A DNA stretch of 64,000 nucleotides, taken from Eopsaltria australis. Its lineage: Eukaryota; Chordata; Aves; Passeriformes; Petroicidae. The position numbers and the translations under genes are program-made. The DNA lies in assembly GCA_034509425.1 (NCBI GenBank), contig JAVTVJ010000826.1:186001-250000 (forward strand). Reading direction: 5' to 3'. Below, piece after piece: positions 1 through 12,086 of the stretch (within the stretch, counting starts at the first letter, position 1; the number at the start of each line of letters is the position of its first letter). The notes beneath the pieces were generated by a model. That model had not been told where the DNA came from and did not search any database. It was given only the letters and a program-made list of their open reading frames with translations.

Positions 1-1457
1 TTGCTCCTGCACAAGAAGTTTGCAAACAGAAAAACCCTGGAGGTTAACCAATTGTTTTAAAGGAACTCTTTTTTGAAGCAGCCTCCATTTCCATCCTGTC
101 TCTAAATTCTTCCCTAGGCATCCATCATGACTGCTGAGAGAATATGTGACTGGAAGCACTATTGCCAAAATCTACAGCTGTAGAAAATGCAGAATACCAG
201 AAAGTTCAATACTAAACAAGCATACTTTAAACCAGAATGTAAATAATTGTTAATGCATGTAAATCTGTTCCTGTAGGTCAGAAAAGTTCTCTAAATTAAA
301 GTGGTTTTGACCTAGTTATGCCTACTGTGAGATGTCTCATTTGATGCCAGTCCTTCCAAAAAGAGGTATTAGAGAGGCAGACAGAGGCCACTTTCCTGCC
401 ACAGCAAGCAGATCATTCTGGGTACATTTTTCAGTGCAGTTGGGCTTTTTTGCATTTTCAGTTAGTCAAGCATTAATAATGCACTCTTGTGTACATTATA
501 TGACTCATGTAATAAAATATTATATTAATATAATTTATAAGCACAGGGTGTTTGGCTGTATGTATGAGCCTTGCCCCTTATTTGTCAGAGAGGTATAAAA
601 GCCTAACTTTAGTACATGAAGTCAGAATTCCTGTTACTGTCTCACCATTTCCAGTATTTCTTTGTGTTTTCAGGGCTCAGCTTCTTTCTATCCAGTTCAG
701 AACCCTGAAATGTGAAAGGTTCAGAGGTCTGTATTAATCTGTCAATACTTCCTGAATTATAAACTACAGGACAGAAGCTTGAAAAGAAAGGATTTTTTTT
801 TAATGGCATTTTTTGTTTATTTGTTAGCTTCTTCATTAGATATTCCATCATAACCTCAAAGTAGCTACACATGACCTCTGAGATAATCTCATTCAGACAG
901 TTGTGGAACCACCCAGCAATTTCATCAATCCAATGTCCTTTCAAATTTTCAAAAAGAAGTTTTAATATTTTCTTATGATTTCACCCAAATTTTTTCCATT
1001 CCTAATTTACAGTCAGTTTTTGCATTTCAAATGCAAAACCAAATTCTCAACTCTCATTCATTAAAATATTTGAAAAGCATATCCAGTAGTTATGGTTGTG
1101 GTGTTCCCCACTTCTCAAAGGCAAGATCTGCTTCAGAATTCAGTAAGACACTGGACTGAGCTGCAGTGATTTTGTTCCTTCTCCTGGCTGCCTGTAAGCA
1201 CCACCCACAGCTTACTGACTTCAGTGGGGAGAGTCCAGTGACTTCCATGAGTCTTTCATTAGTTTTATAAAAGGCAACTGATTTGCTCAATATTCAACTC
1301 TGTTGCGTGGTTCTTGTGTTTAGTCTTATTTTGGCACACAAAGTGGCAGTTTCTCATGATGGTAGATGAGTAATGCAACAAAAAATGTGTATTTTCTATT
1401 ATGTAGAATTTATACTAAAGAAGAGACTTAAGAAGAGACTTCTGTGCAGCTGCAATA
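1..1457. other. AT-rich unique non-coding sequence
   Basis: I see no recognisable gene, repeat family or RNA here. Open frames are shorter than about 100 codons, overlap one another on both strands and carry no motif I recognise. The sequence is AT-rich and poor in CpG, as expected for vertebrate intergenic or intronic DNA. It ends where the first CR1 copy begins. Confidence 0.6.
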
Positions 1458-2012
1458 GTGCTGCATCCAGCTGGCATCAGGCTACTGGTGGTGTCCCACA
1501 GGGATCAGTGTTGGGCCCAGTTCTGTTTAATATCTTTATTGATGATCTGGTTGAGGGGATTGAGTCTACCATTAGCAACCAAGTTAGGTCAGAGTGTTGA
1601 CCTGCTGGAGAGTGAAGGACTCTGCAGAGGGACCTGGACAAGCTGGACAGATGGACTGAGACCAACAGCAGGAGGTTCCACAAGACCAAATGCCTACAGG
1701 AGGGTGTAGTCAGCTGTGGGTTGGGCTCTTCTCCCAGGCAACCAGTGACAGAACAAGAAGACATGGTCTGAAGCTGTGCCAGGGGAGGTGTAGGTTGAAC
1801 ATTAAAAAGAAATACTTCACAGAAAGGGTACTAGATATCAGAATGGGCTGCCCAGGGAGGTGGTGGAGTCACCATCCCCGGAGGTGTTTAAGGAAAGCCT
1901 GGATGTGGGCACTCAGTGCCATGGTCTGGTTGAGAAGGTGGTGTTCAATCATAGGTTAGACTTGAAGATCTCAGAGGTCTTTTCCATCCTAACTTATTCT
2001 GTGATTCTGTGA
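1458..2012 (+). mobile_element. CR1 LINE fragment with RT remnant and intact 3' tail
   Basis: This is a 5'-truncated CR1 non-LTR retrotransposon in forward orientation. Positions 1490-1549 translate to [19 protein letters not shown] preceded by G, which is the conserved reverse-transcriptase block just before the catalytic aspartate box in CR1 ORF2. The frame stops at 1598-1600. The FADD-type catalytic box expected about 15 codons further on is absent: the DNA runs directly from the serine/threonine-rich segment into the CR1 segment that normally follows the box, so a small internal deletion removed it. Downstream, 1610-1990 matches the CR1 3' region (wording such as 'cagagggacctggacaagctgga' and 'gggctgcccagggagg' is typical). 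The copy ends in the octamer tail ATTCTGTGATTCTGTGA. No target duplication is expected for CR1. It is a dead copy. Confidence 0.93.
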
Positions 2013-2280
2013 ATTAAGACAGCCCTATTGGTAAGACTTTTACCAGTGTATCTTACTATGCCTTGAATACCTCTCCAGGTCTCCAAGAATTCAGTGCATT
2101 TGCAGTTCATCCTACAAAGTAGTTAATCAAGAGTCCTGGACATGATGAAATAGAAAAAGTGAAAAGATGTGACAAAAAAGCCCTGACTTACAAAGCAGAT
2201 AGTAGAATTAAAGACAGATGTATAATGTAACTGTTTTGGCCCCCTTCAGGTGCAATGAATCAGCCAGTGTTTCTGTGCTG

Positions 2281-2345
2281 ACTATAGAGGAAGACCAGAT
2301 GATGAGTTAAGGCAAAGTTGCTAACATTTGAATGGCTAAAATTAG
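2281..2345 (+). repeat. Copy A of an unnamed dispersed repeat core
   Basis: The 18 bases at 2295-2312 (CCAGATGATGAGTTAAGG) recur exactly at 45724-45741. Flanking bases also resemble each other: GACTA shortly before the core, and a GC(A/C)TAAC(C/A)TTT-like run after it. Two diverged copies of an old interspersed repeat are the simplest reading. I cannot name the family. Confidence 0.4.
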
Positions 2346-3154
2346 GGTGAGTTAAATGCCACCTAGACACTTATGAAGGAAATGTGAGACAAGCTTATGA
2401 ATTGCTAAAGCCACAGCCAGTCCAGAGATGGTAAAGTCTTGATGAAAGAAGGGAGAAGCAAGAAGGAACACTTGGGCGATTTATTCAACCACCCTGCCCC
2501 AGACAGCCCTGCTGTGCATGATGGGGATGATTCATTCAGTCAGTCCCAATGCCAAGGAAAACAGCTCCATGCAATCTGAAATGAAAATGGGCCGTCATGA
2601 AGCTGAGGAACAGCACATTTCCTCGGGGTGGATAATATCCATGCAAAACTACAGAGGCAGAAAGGAGACTTTAAGATATTTGGTAGATTATTCATCATTG
2701 TTTCTTTCAGAAGTGAGTTGGATGGCTGCCCTTCAAGTGCTGAAGCAAGAACAATCATGTAGTGTGGATATTTGAAAAAAATATATCCCAATAACTTGGA
2801 CATATAGTCCCACTGGATTTTGCTGAGATCTGAGTGCAGACTATTTATTTAATCACACCAGCAGAGGAAAATACAAGTCTACCAAATCATGTAGCAAAAG
2901 AGCATTCTTGGCATGAAGACCAGGACTGGGCTGTCACTGAGGGAAGAAAGCTGATTGCACAGCTTAGGGGAGAACACACTGGGTAGTGACTGTATGAGAT
3001 GTAAAGAGATAAATAGGAGAGGCACAGATTGCTGAGGAATGTTGGAACAGCACTGGCCTGCCAGTGGATATTTATATCAGTATACCTGTGTTATGCCACT
3101 ATACCAATTTTGTTGATTGATCAATATATCAAGACTCATATGAATACCAGGAGA

Positions 3155-3195
3155 TAAATATATAGATAGATATAGATATAAATAAATATAAATCA
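3155..3195. repeat. AT-rich simple repeat (GATA/TAAA-like)
   Basis: A run of alternating ATATA, TAGATAGATATAGATA and AAATAAATATAAAT units forms a degenerate microsatellite. It has no coding content. Confidence 0.75.
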
Positions 3196-3302
3196 ACAGT
3201 CGCACAGAGAATCCCACTTCAGTTCAAAAGTTAAGGTAACCAGCTTAATTGTCTTTGGCATATTATTGCTCCTGCTAAATACAGAAGTGGGAATGAAACT
3301 TT

Positions 3303-3487
3303 GTCAACAGAAAAGGCTTCCCAGGGGAAGTAGTCATGGCAAGAATCCTTCCAGAGTTCAAGGAGCATTTGGAGAATGCTCTCAGGCACGTGGTGTGATT
3401 CTTAGGAATGTTCTGTGCAGGGCCAGGGGTTGGACTTGACAATCCTGGTGGACCTTTTCCAACTCAGCATATTCTGTGATTCTGTGA
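3303..3487 (+). mobile_element. CR1 LINE 3' end, forward
   Basis: A short 5'-truncated CR1 copy. It retains the diverged 3' region (CTTCCCAGGGGAAGTAGTC, then GGGGTTGGACTTGACAATC and TTTTCCAACTCAG) and the terminal octamers ATTCTGTGATTCTGTGA. It contains no reverse-transcriptase sequence. Divergence from the copy at 1458-2012 suggests a different subfamily or an older insertion. Confidence 0.88.
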
Positions 3488-5952
3488 TCTCTGAATAGCA
3501 GGTGTGTGGAACACACATTGCTCAAATGGACTCACTGCTAGGTCCCTGCTTGTGTACAAAATGAACACGTACTTGTGAGAGAGCCTGAACTTTACTGCAG
3601 AAACTGCTGCAATAAGATTAACTCAATTAGTGGCTATGCAGACTGATACATTCTATCCTGAGCTAAACACATGTGTCTGGGTGACCTTGGGTCCAAACAC
3701 CCGCAAATATCTTTGCATTTTATTCAGCATATTTATTATGTTTTTATCCTATTTATTTTGATTGGGTAGCATTCTTTTGCACAGAACCTCATGTATTTTA
3801 GAAACAGAAGTAATATTTACATACATGTTTCATTATTATTGCTATTACTACTACTACCAACATCTGTAGGTTGAGGAATTGGTTTGGAGAATTTTCCCAG
3901 ATGTTGAGCAGAGTTCGTATTGGTGAGCAATCAGCAGGAGAAATGGGACAGAACAAAAGTGATGTGAAAGGAGCAACTGCAGAGTGAAGGGAAAAATTTC
4001 AGAATCATCCAAGGAATAGATTTGACACCTTCTGAATCTGTAACAGACCTCTCTAGAGGAGAGCAGCAGGATGAAGGACGGTGTGATTTAGATCCTGAGT
4101 ACTACCTTAAATTTTTACTGTCACCAGCCAATCTAAGTCTCATTAACATTGTTAGAGAGGAGGGGGAAATAAGGGCATTTATGTCAGATTTAGAGGCTGT
4201 TCCTGAAGCTTCCACACATGATTTCTGTCCTGCTGAAATATTATTTCCTCTCACCACATTTGAGATGGTTGTTTCACTTGGAGTCCAGGTCTAAGAGAAG
4301 GCCTTTTTCTAGCAGTGAGATCAGAAGCTGATTTAGCTTGAAAAGATCATTGTCATTTAATAGCACAGACAGGAACCTTCACATAAAACTCAATTTATGG
4401 GATGAAAGCACTGTGAAATTAGAAAAGTGTGACTAAATATGAGGGAAATGCAGAGGAATATTTAGAGACATAACTAATATGCTGTCTTTCAATGAGCTTT
4501 TGGGGCCTGCTCTGAAGTTACTGTCAGAACCTTTGGAGACTAAAATTGGAGATTCAGTGTTCACTGTAACCTAATCAGAAATTCAGGCACTTTTCCTTAA
4601 CCTGGATAGGAAGTTTAGCACTTTTCTAAAAGTAGGGCAGTTTTGTCCCATTGGTCTTTTTTTTTTTTAACCAGCTGGTTTCCCCCTGCCCCTCTCCTGA
4701 AATTTTCTGATGATTGTGCAAACAAATCACAGGTGTGGGGCAGGAAGGAGTTCACAAAGGTACCTCATTCTGCACGTGCCATTAATCTGAATGTTATAAC
4801 TTATACGTTCATCACATTTAGATCCTTTTCTTGGTAATGGCTGCTGGTTGTTGATTTACTGCAGCTTTGAGACTTCTTCCAGTGGGGTGGTGTTTGCACT
4901 GTGTTCTTTTCTGACCAAATCACACAGTAATGCTTTTGTTAGTTCTGACTTCAAAACCTATATCTGCCTTTATGAAAACCATTCATTCTTTTAAATTATT
5001 TTTCCTTTAAGATAAAAACAATCTCTATTAACATCCTCTCATTTAGTTTGCATGGAAATCCACTTTAAAACTCCCCAAATCTCTGTCAAGAAAGTAACTA
5101 AAAAAGCACAAGTAACTACTTCCTTCTTACACCCTAATTCCTTCTCTTCTTACCAGAAATCCTCTAAAGAAATATAATACATTCTGACAAAAACTGAAAT
5201 TTGAGTGCTCTTTTCAAGTAGAGAAATGGATAATGCAGGAAACAGAGAAAAAGAAGCTGAATTGAGTTGGATTTTCCCATATCTTTTTAATCAGCATTTA
5301 TTTATACTTGGAAAACCACTTCCCTTTTGAATGCTCCCCTAACATTAAGGCCAGAAACTTTCATCAACATTTTACAAGCATGACTGAAGCTAAACAGCAT
5401 ATTTATACTGGATGGCATCAACCCAGTTACAACTTCAAGGAGATAAGTATTGCAGCTGAATGTGTTGATGCAAAATTGTGGTGAAAGGAGAAATCACCCG
5501 ATATTCTGCTCAGAGATATATCAAAAATGTGACCAGGTTAGTGCTTTAGTTCAGAGCTGGATGTTCCCAAAGAGTCTGGGGGACTGTTTGGTATTTTGAA
5601 TGTCTGCCATGAAATGTCTGGCATCGATTTGGAGAAGAAGATTTTATACAAAGTTATTCCTCTGCAAACCTTGAGTCATTTGGGTTATGATTTTTATATA
5701 AGAGCAAATATACAGGGTCAGGATTAAATGTTTATCTAGTCCCGTGTCCTGTCTCTGACATGTCAGCCAGTGGCCACGGCGGGGGAGGACACGGTGTGAG
5801 CAGGGGAAGGATGCAGTGACACTTTGCAATTGTGGTCCTCCAGCTTCCAGGGATATCTCCCAGCTCCAGGACTCTCTCTGCCAGAAATTGTAACCTTGTG
5901 GTTTTGGGAACATTACAGAAACAAGTCCAAAATTTATAATGATTGAATCCAG

Positions 5953-5999
5953 CTTTTTTTTTTTTCCCCTTCCATTTTTTTCTTTTTTTTTTTTTTTTT
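5953..5999. repeat. Poly-T/pyrimidine tract
   Basis: A T13 run, a CCCCTTCC interruption, further T runs, then an uninterrupted T17 at 5983-5999. On the minus strand this is A-rich and gives a lysine-rich spurious frame. No retrogene body or poly(A) signal can be recognised on the minus strand next to it, so I call it a simple homopolymer tract rather than a retroposon tail. Confidence 0.8.
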
Positions 6000-6246
6000 A
6001 TACATTTCACAATCCCTCAAACTATTGGAAATATGCACACAATTTTTTCATACTTGATCATGGAAAGCATAGATACTTCTCTCCTGTGACTTATGATATG
6101 TCACAGGAATGCACTCCCTTGCAAAGCTCTGCAATTTCAGGTTTTTAGCAGAAGCTGAAGTACTTCAAATTTATATATGTATATATATAAAAGCAGAATG
6201 TGTTGTTTGGAACAATGCCCACCTTACTGCAAGAAGGAATTATTAG

Positions 6247-6280
6247 AAATCTCACAGGAAAAATTTTTCTTGTGAGATTT
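6247..6280. repeat. 34-bp near-perfect palindrome without loop
   Basis: Two 17-base arms (6247-6263 and 6264-6280) are reverse complements with one mismatch and no spacer. Weaker complementarity continues outward: GAAGGA near 6233 pairs with TCCTTC near 6283, then CCTTACTGC-like sequence on the left pairs with the complement of the GTAATAAGGGT region on the right. The extended imperfect arms are therefore about 45 bases. This may be a cruciform-prone site or the relic of a fold-back element. Confidence 0.85.
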
Positions 6281-7986
6281 TTTCCTTCATTTGTAATAAG
6301 GGTCAGGTACTTTGTACTTTTCTTAGATAGCTCATACTTAAAGGACAACATTAACTCTTACTCTGATAAGAATTTCAGATTAGATTAAATTAAGAAGAGA
6401 TAATAAAGGGATCAAACTTTATACCAAGGTATTACTCTACTGTTATTTATGTAGAATAATAGATTATGTACATATATTTTTATTTATTTATAGATAAACA
6501 CTGTGGACATGAGGTCACAATGATGAAAGGATGTAGGCAGTATACATGCATATATCAGACATAGTTGTGGTTTTTTCTCATGTTAACATGTAAATTATTG
6601 TAGGACCTGGCTTTCCAAGAGAACGGGAATCAAAATTCCTGCCAGGTCCCTGACTTATATTTTGGAAGACAAATCCCCAGAGTCCTCAGACCTCCCTCCA
6701 GATGCAGAGTGTAACTGTCAGCCAGATAAACATGCATTACTAGAAGGCTTTTGCTTTTATATCCAGGTATAATTTTTCATTTTATATGTAATTAGTCTGT
6801 AAAATAGATACACAGGGAGGACCACAGGAAGAAATTTGCTGTGGTTATTCCTCTGGCTTTGATGAGTGGTGGGACATCCTGACTCACATCCACATTCCCC
6901 TGAGGAAAAAGGTCTTCTGTCTAAGCATTGCCTAGTGAAGGCACAGACCAAAACCAAGCCAAAGCCTGGTCTATCACACTACAGAGGAGATACAAGGCCC
7001 TGAGCCCTGATCACCACTAAAGTATTTATGGGCTTTTCTGACAGGCAGCAGCAACTCAGACTCCTGTGCTTCCTGTCAATGTTATTAAAAAGAGTTGTAG
7101 GTGAAGATCAGAAATAATTTATTTATGTAATAACCAGCCCTACTGGAAGGCTTGGGTGTGCAAGGGCAGCAAGGCCATTATTTTAATTGATGCAGTTTAA
7201 GAAAGTCATTTCACAGCTAACCTTGGAATATAGTGTAGACCTTGTCGTCACTTAGTTTTCTTTTAGTATAGAAGTGGGTGGCTATATTTGTTGTGGAAAG
7301 CTTGTAAAAGTAAACAGTGCAATTATTTTAATCCCTTAATATGTTTGGAATTACAGCTCATGGCTGTTCAAAACACTCTGGTCACTGGGGTTTGCATAAC
7401 ACATATGCCATAGAGTCAGCAAATGTCTACCATATGAGCAACAAATATAGAATGATAAAATAAATTCAAAAGAAGACCTTTCCAACCTTGGATACCCAGG
7501 AGATAAGGGAAGCAAAAGTGACAGCTGTCTTCAGCTAGAGAAAATCTATTCAAATACTGTTTTTCAAAGGATTCCTCTAAGTAAGGAAGATTTATTTTAC
7601 CATGGGCATGCCAGAAATGCCATGATGTTAGGAAAAATATTAGAAGAGTTATCTGAGACCCAAAACTCCACCATACCATGAGTCAGTTATTAAAAAACAA
7701 ATAAATGGATACTTCAGTCCTCAGGCACACAAAGTAAAGTAGACGTAGTGCAACATTTTGTCCTTTGGTCTAGGATATATTAATTTTCTATATTATTCAA
7801 CAAAATAGATTACATCCAGATCATGACAACCATATTCACATTGCATAATGATTTACTCATTCCCATGCAGCTTACTGGGAGTATTTCTGGATTAAAAATG
7901 CCATTCATGGAGAGTTAGGTATGATAATTTTACTAGTTGTGATTAGAAAAGAGCAGTATTTTATAAAGTAAAGTACCCACTGGTGC

Positions 7987-8015
7987 TTTTTATTAAAATG
8001 GCATTTTAATAAAAA
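7987..8015. repeat. 29-bp AT-rich palindrome, 14-bp perfect arms
   Basis: TTTTTATTAAAATG (7987-8000) and CATTTTAATAAAAA (8002-8015) are exact reverse complements separated by one G. No terminator or RNA function can be argued in this eukaryotic context. Confidence 0.9.
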
Positions 8016-10611
8016 ATTAGATGTATTATTCAACTTGTTTGCTCTATGGATATAGGAAAGAAATTGGAGTATGAGAGCCTTTCTCCTCAAGGTCTTAGCT
8101 CAGAGTTAGGATTGCTACTGACCCTTTCAGCTCAGTAGGGAGGATTCAGTGAAACATTACTCAGAAGAAAGGCACATGGTAAGGTTAAGATGATAAATAC
8201 AGCATCTCCTTGTTCGCAGACATAAAGTGATTTTTTTTTAAGAGATGTTTCTCCATGACACTTCCTAAACCACAGTTTATCTGCCCTGTATCTTTGACCA
8301 CAGGTATGGGGTTGGACCCCATCAAATGCCCATTTCTGGTCCTTGGATATTTTATCCAAAAGCTCTGATATCACTCCCATCTCTGCTCTTGCTCCCTTGG
8401 TCGGTCATCTTGCACAGATACAAGTGCTTCAGTGCTATTTTTCAGTATCAACATATTTGTTTATTGAATTCCATTAAAACTTTCTTTTCTTCTCTAGAAA
8501 CCAGCTCTGTGATTTAATAGAACAGCAATTGAAAAAAAATCCTAGACAGATTTCTCATCTTCACCACAAAAAATCCACAAAAGATTTTAACACCTACAAA
8601 AATGAAAGAAAGCACAAAACAAAAGAAGCAGTCACAACTTTTGTGTAAAAAATAATTTCCCAGAAAGTACCACAAGAATTTTCAAAAGCCATGAGGATTT
8701 TCCTCCGATTGATCATAATTAGTGTGTTTAGGAAGCACAAAGAATAAACTGAACATCCCATCAAGCACTGAGCAAGTAGCCTCCAAGGAAGGCTAAAGGC
8801 AGATCACCTTCTATAAATTTACAGCACAGCATGAGAGTACAAATTCCAGAAAGAAGTTGTTGAAATACAGCATTAAACTCCTTTATAAATCATTTTTAGT
8901 ACAGGTAATTAAGCAGAGGCAAAAGCCATAGCAATTTGGATTAGATTTGGAAGAGTATTTTACAATCTGTTGTGTAATTCCTTAGTCTACATGAAAAATT
9001 TCTGCCTGAAATTTATATTCCAAGTGAGAATAATATAGTCCATAAGTGAAAAATGGCAGGAATAACTTGATGAATGGAAGCAAAGACACTACTGTTCTCC
9101 CTGAAGTTTAGGATGAAGTTTGACAGAATAAATGTGAACAAAAATATCTTTTTTTTTTTAAGTCTAACACGGCAAGAAGCATGAATTGCAAATGGCTGAA
9201 GAATATTATATTGCATGTGATACTGGTTTAAAATAGTGCTTGATTAATTCACAGCTTCAGCCTCTTTAAGCAATACAGACTTAGTAAATGATTCTCAAGG
9301 AGAGAGAAGCTGAGATTCAAAGAAGGCATGGACTAAGCTAATGTAAACAAGACTGCAAGAAAGTTTTCTCAAAATAAGCGCTCATTTAATTTAAATTTAA
9401 ATAATCCAATTATTAGAGATTATCAGACATCTGTGGTTTTATACTCTGCTTGTGTGTTAGAAAGTTAGCTAGTCAACTCTGTGGGGTCTTGTTTGGGAAG
9501 AGAAAATAGAAATGCAAAGAGGAAAGATTTTTGTAAAATTGTTTAGGACATGACTATTGGCTGCTGTGAAGGATTTAAATATAATATGACAAGATCAAAT
9601 TACAAAGGAAGAACTCATCACTTTCAGATCTAGAGAGTATAAAAATATGTGTTTTACCAATTAATTAAAAAGAATTATGAGATTGAGGAGAAAATAATAA
9701 AACTATTTGAAGATTATGAAGCCTGAGGAACCTGAAGAATTGTCAAGTATGTCTTGAATTTAATCTAACAAAGTTACTCTAATTTTAACTCATTTCAGCC
9801 TAACGTTTTTAAACTGAATCTAGAATATTGTTTACCATTAATGGCATTTATTGTAAACTGGAAAAAACCCCAATGGTATTCCCATCTGGGATATGCCATG
9901 TGAGCAAACCATGCTGTGCTGCCAACCTGTTTGCATTCTGTCTGGGCTAAGAGTGGTCTGTGGAGGGACACTTCTGCACGTGAACAACTTCAGGCAGCAG
10001 GAGTTGGGATGCACCTGACAAACTTTCAGTTGAAGCTGGAAATGGTGTATGGCTTTAGAAATTCATCCACTAAAAAACACAGAGCAGCAGAGCTCAACAT
10101 TAATGGTTGAACCCCACTTAATGGTTGAAATTCATTTCTGTAATGGGACCTGGGTTTGTGATGGTGTCTTTCTGAACATGGAGGTCATGTGGGGCCAAGA
10201 GGGAAAGGAGGAGCCCAAGCTCGTTGGGGACTGGATGCAAATTCTGAAACCAACAGATGAAGTTGACAGCAAATCTCCCTGTGGTTTCAGTGGCCCTCAG
10301 ATGTATATTTGAACTTTTGCAGGCCTAGAAGGACCAAACCACAGCTCTTGAGTTTCAGTTATGATTCATCTGGCAAAAGCTGCTCTTAAGTCTATTCAAC
10401 AGCTAAAATGAGACATTGCTAAAATCTCCTTGGCAAGCAACTGCTACACTGGAGCTGCCTTTCAAAAACATCCACAACTGCATTTCTTTAGGATTGGTTC
10501 TTACTGCTGTTCACTGGGAGATGAAAGGAGGTGAAGTCTGACTGGGGTTGAACACTGGAGAAAGCAATTTTAAGAAAAGAAGGAGGGAATTTTAGAAGTT
10601 CAACAGCTTCT

Positions 10612-10690
10612 GAAATGTACATGTATATGTGTACATACATATATATATAGCATGTGTATATATGCTCATATAAATCTACATCTACATATC
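10612..10690. repeat. Degenerate TA/TATG/CATA simple repeat
   Basis: About 75 bp of interspersed ACATGTATATGTG, ACATACATATATATATA, GTGTATATATG and ATCTACATCTACATATCTATG units. It is a decayed (TA)n/(CATA)n microsatellite. Minus-strand translation gives a repetitive Y/I/M/H/V stretch that should not be read as protein. Confidence 0.85.
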
Positions 10691-12063
10691 TATGATTAAA
10701 AAAATATTTTTTCAACTTGTAAGAAGTTCCTTTTCTCTGAACACAGACCATTAAGCACTCTGCAAGTGTGCCAAATGCTGCTTTGAATAAAAAGGGAACC
10801 ACTGACATTGTTTCCAGCCTGCCAAAATAAACCCACCCCGGCTGCTGAGATGGAGACCAATGGGACATATGTGTGTGATAACCTCATTCCAGAGTAAATC
10901 CAACCACGATACTAAGGTGTAATTTGAATAATAAAAAAGTTTCATTGACTGTAAATCAAAACACATTTTATGCCTGGAAGGCGATTTTGAGCTTTCTTCT
11001 TCTTCCTACTCCCTTCCTGTACCCTTCATTACAATATAATCAATTAGGAATGAGCTTGAATCAAAACTAGGATGCCGAGAAGCTCTGAGCACTGAAGAAA
11101 ATCTAAAACTGTGTATATCTGCATTCAGTGGATGATTCCACATTTTTGGCAGAATTTTAGTGAACCCAGGTGAAGTGTGTTTTCACCAAAAGGTTGCTTT
11201 CTCATGAGTGGAATGGCTTTGGCCTGTGACTCAATGAGTAGTAGTTTTTTGTATGATTTCCTGCCCCTTCCTACTTGTAAAGGAATGTGCTGTGTCCTTA
11301 ATCTCCTGCATAATGCTTTATACTGCAACAGTCAATGCATATTTGCAGTCATACAGATTGCCACGGTCAGCAGTCACAACTGGGCTGGAAAGCAGCAATG
11401 CATTAAAGCTGTGATAAATTAATCACTTGGAAACTTGTGAACATGTCCTGAGGAACTTATGGTTGCCCCTTCGCAGAATATTTGTCCCACTCTATCATTT
11501 TAATGGCTTTAGCCTCTCAGCACTACTGTGACAAAAGCAAATTCTCTTTTCATTCTCTGTTCCTTTTTTTTCTAAAAAAGAGATTTAAGGCACAGAGAGG
11601 AATGGCCACATAGAATGCATATGTCTGAAAAGGAAATTAAGGCTTAATCTTCTCAATTTTATGTGGATTCCTTAATTGCTGGACAATTCTTCCTCTTGGG
11701 TTATTTTCAGCCACAAGTTTTCAGGCATTTGGGAGGATGAGGAGGGCGAGCAGTCATATTAACATTAGGAATAAAGAAGACCAGATTCAGATAAAATAAG
11801 AATTGGCTGAAATCCTTCCTCAAACCTCAAAGCCCTTCTGAGGTTTGAAAAAGTTTAGTACACTCTCTTATTTGCTTCATCTGCTTCAATGGAACTTCCT
11901 GATACTGGAGCAGGAAACAGAACAGTGAAAATACCACTGAAAAGCTGAGGTTTGAGTGTGTTTGGCCAAGTGTACACTCCCTCAGTGTTTTTGCTGAGGA
12001 TGTTGTTCAAGATTATTTTTATTAGGCTTCTATAAACAGAAAAAACAATACCAGCACAGTACA

Positions 12064-12086
12064 CTCAGATATCACAGATATCTGAG
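12064..12086. repeat. Perfect 10-bp-arm hairpin
   Basis: CTCAGATATC (12064-12073) and GATATCTGAG (12077-12086) are exact reverse complements around an ACA spacer. The stem is too short for a miRNA precursor. Confidence 0.85.

Larger units (their letters stand above)
2013..3302. other. Non-coding spacer between two CR1 copies
   Basis: I see no gene. It contains a short sequence core around 2280-2345 that resembles a block at 45.7 kb (18 identical bases at 2295-2312), and an AT-rich GATA/TAAA simple stretch at about 3155-3195. The remainder is unassigned. Confidence 0.55.
3488..10600. other. Unique non-coding DNA, repeat-poor
   Basis: About 7 kb with no recognisable gene, RNA or LINE/LTR copy. 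It holds a poly-T-rich tract at 5953-5999 and two notable palindromes listed separately (6247-6280 and 7987-8015). It also has a TATA/ATAT run near 6170-6190 and scattered A/T homopolymers. Reading frames are short, overlapping and without recognisable domains. Confidence 0.55.

Noticed and set aside
5983..5999. Possible poly(A) tail of a minus-strand processed pseudogene
   Set aside because: No gene-like sequence, AATAAA at the proper distance or target duplication could be identified.
5732..6010. Minus-strand lysine-rich N-terminus (KKKKKRKKWKGKKKK)
   Set aside because: Translation of a poly-A/T tract, not a nuclear-localisation protein.
6247..6280. miRNA precursor or transcription terminator
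   Set aside because: The arms meet without a loop, which does not fit a pre-miRNA, and an intrinsic terminator has no meaning in this eukaryotic context.
10612..10690. Possible CRISPR-like or satellite array
   Set aside because: Units are short, irregular TA/CATA words, a decayed microsatellite. There is no repeat-spacer structure anywhere in the window.
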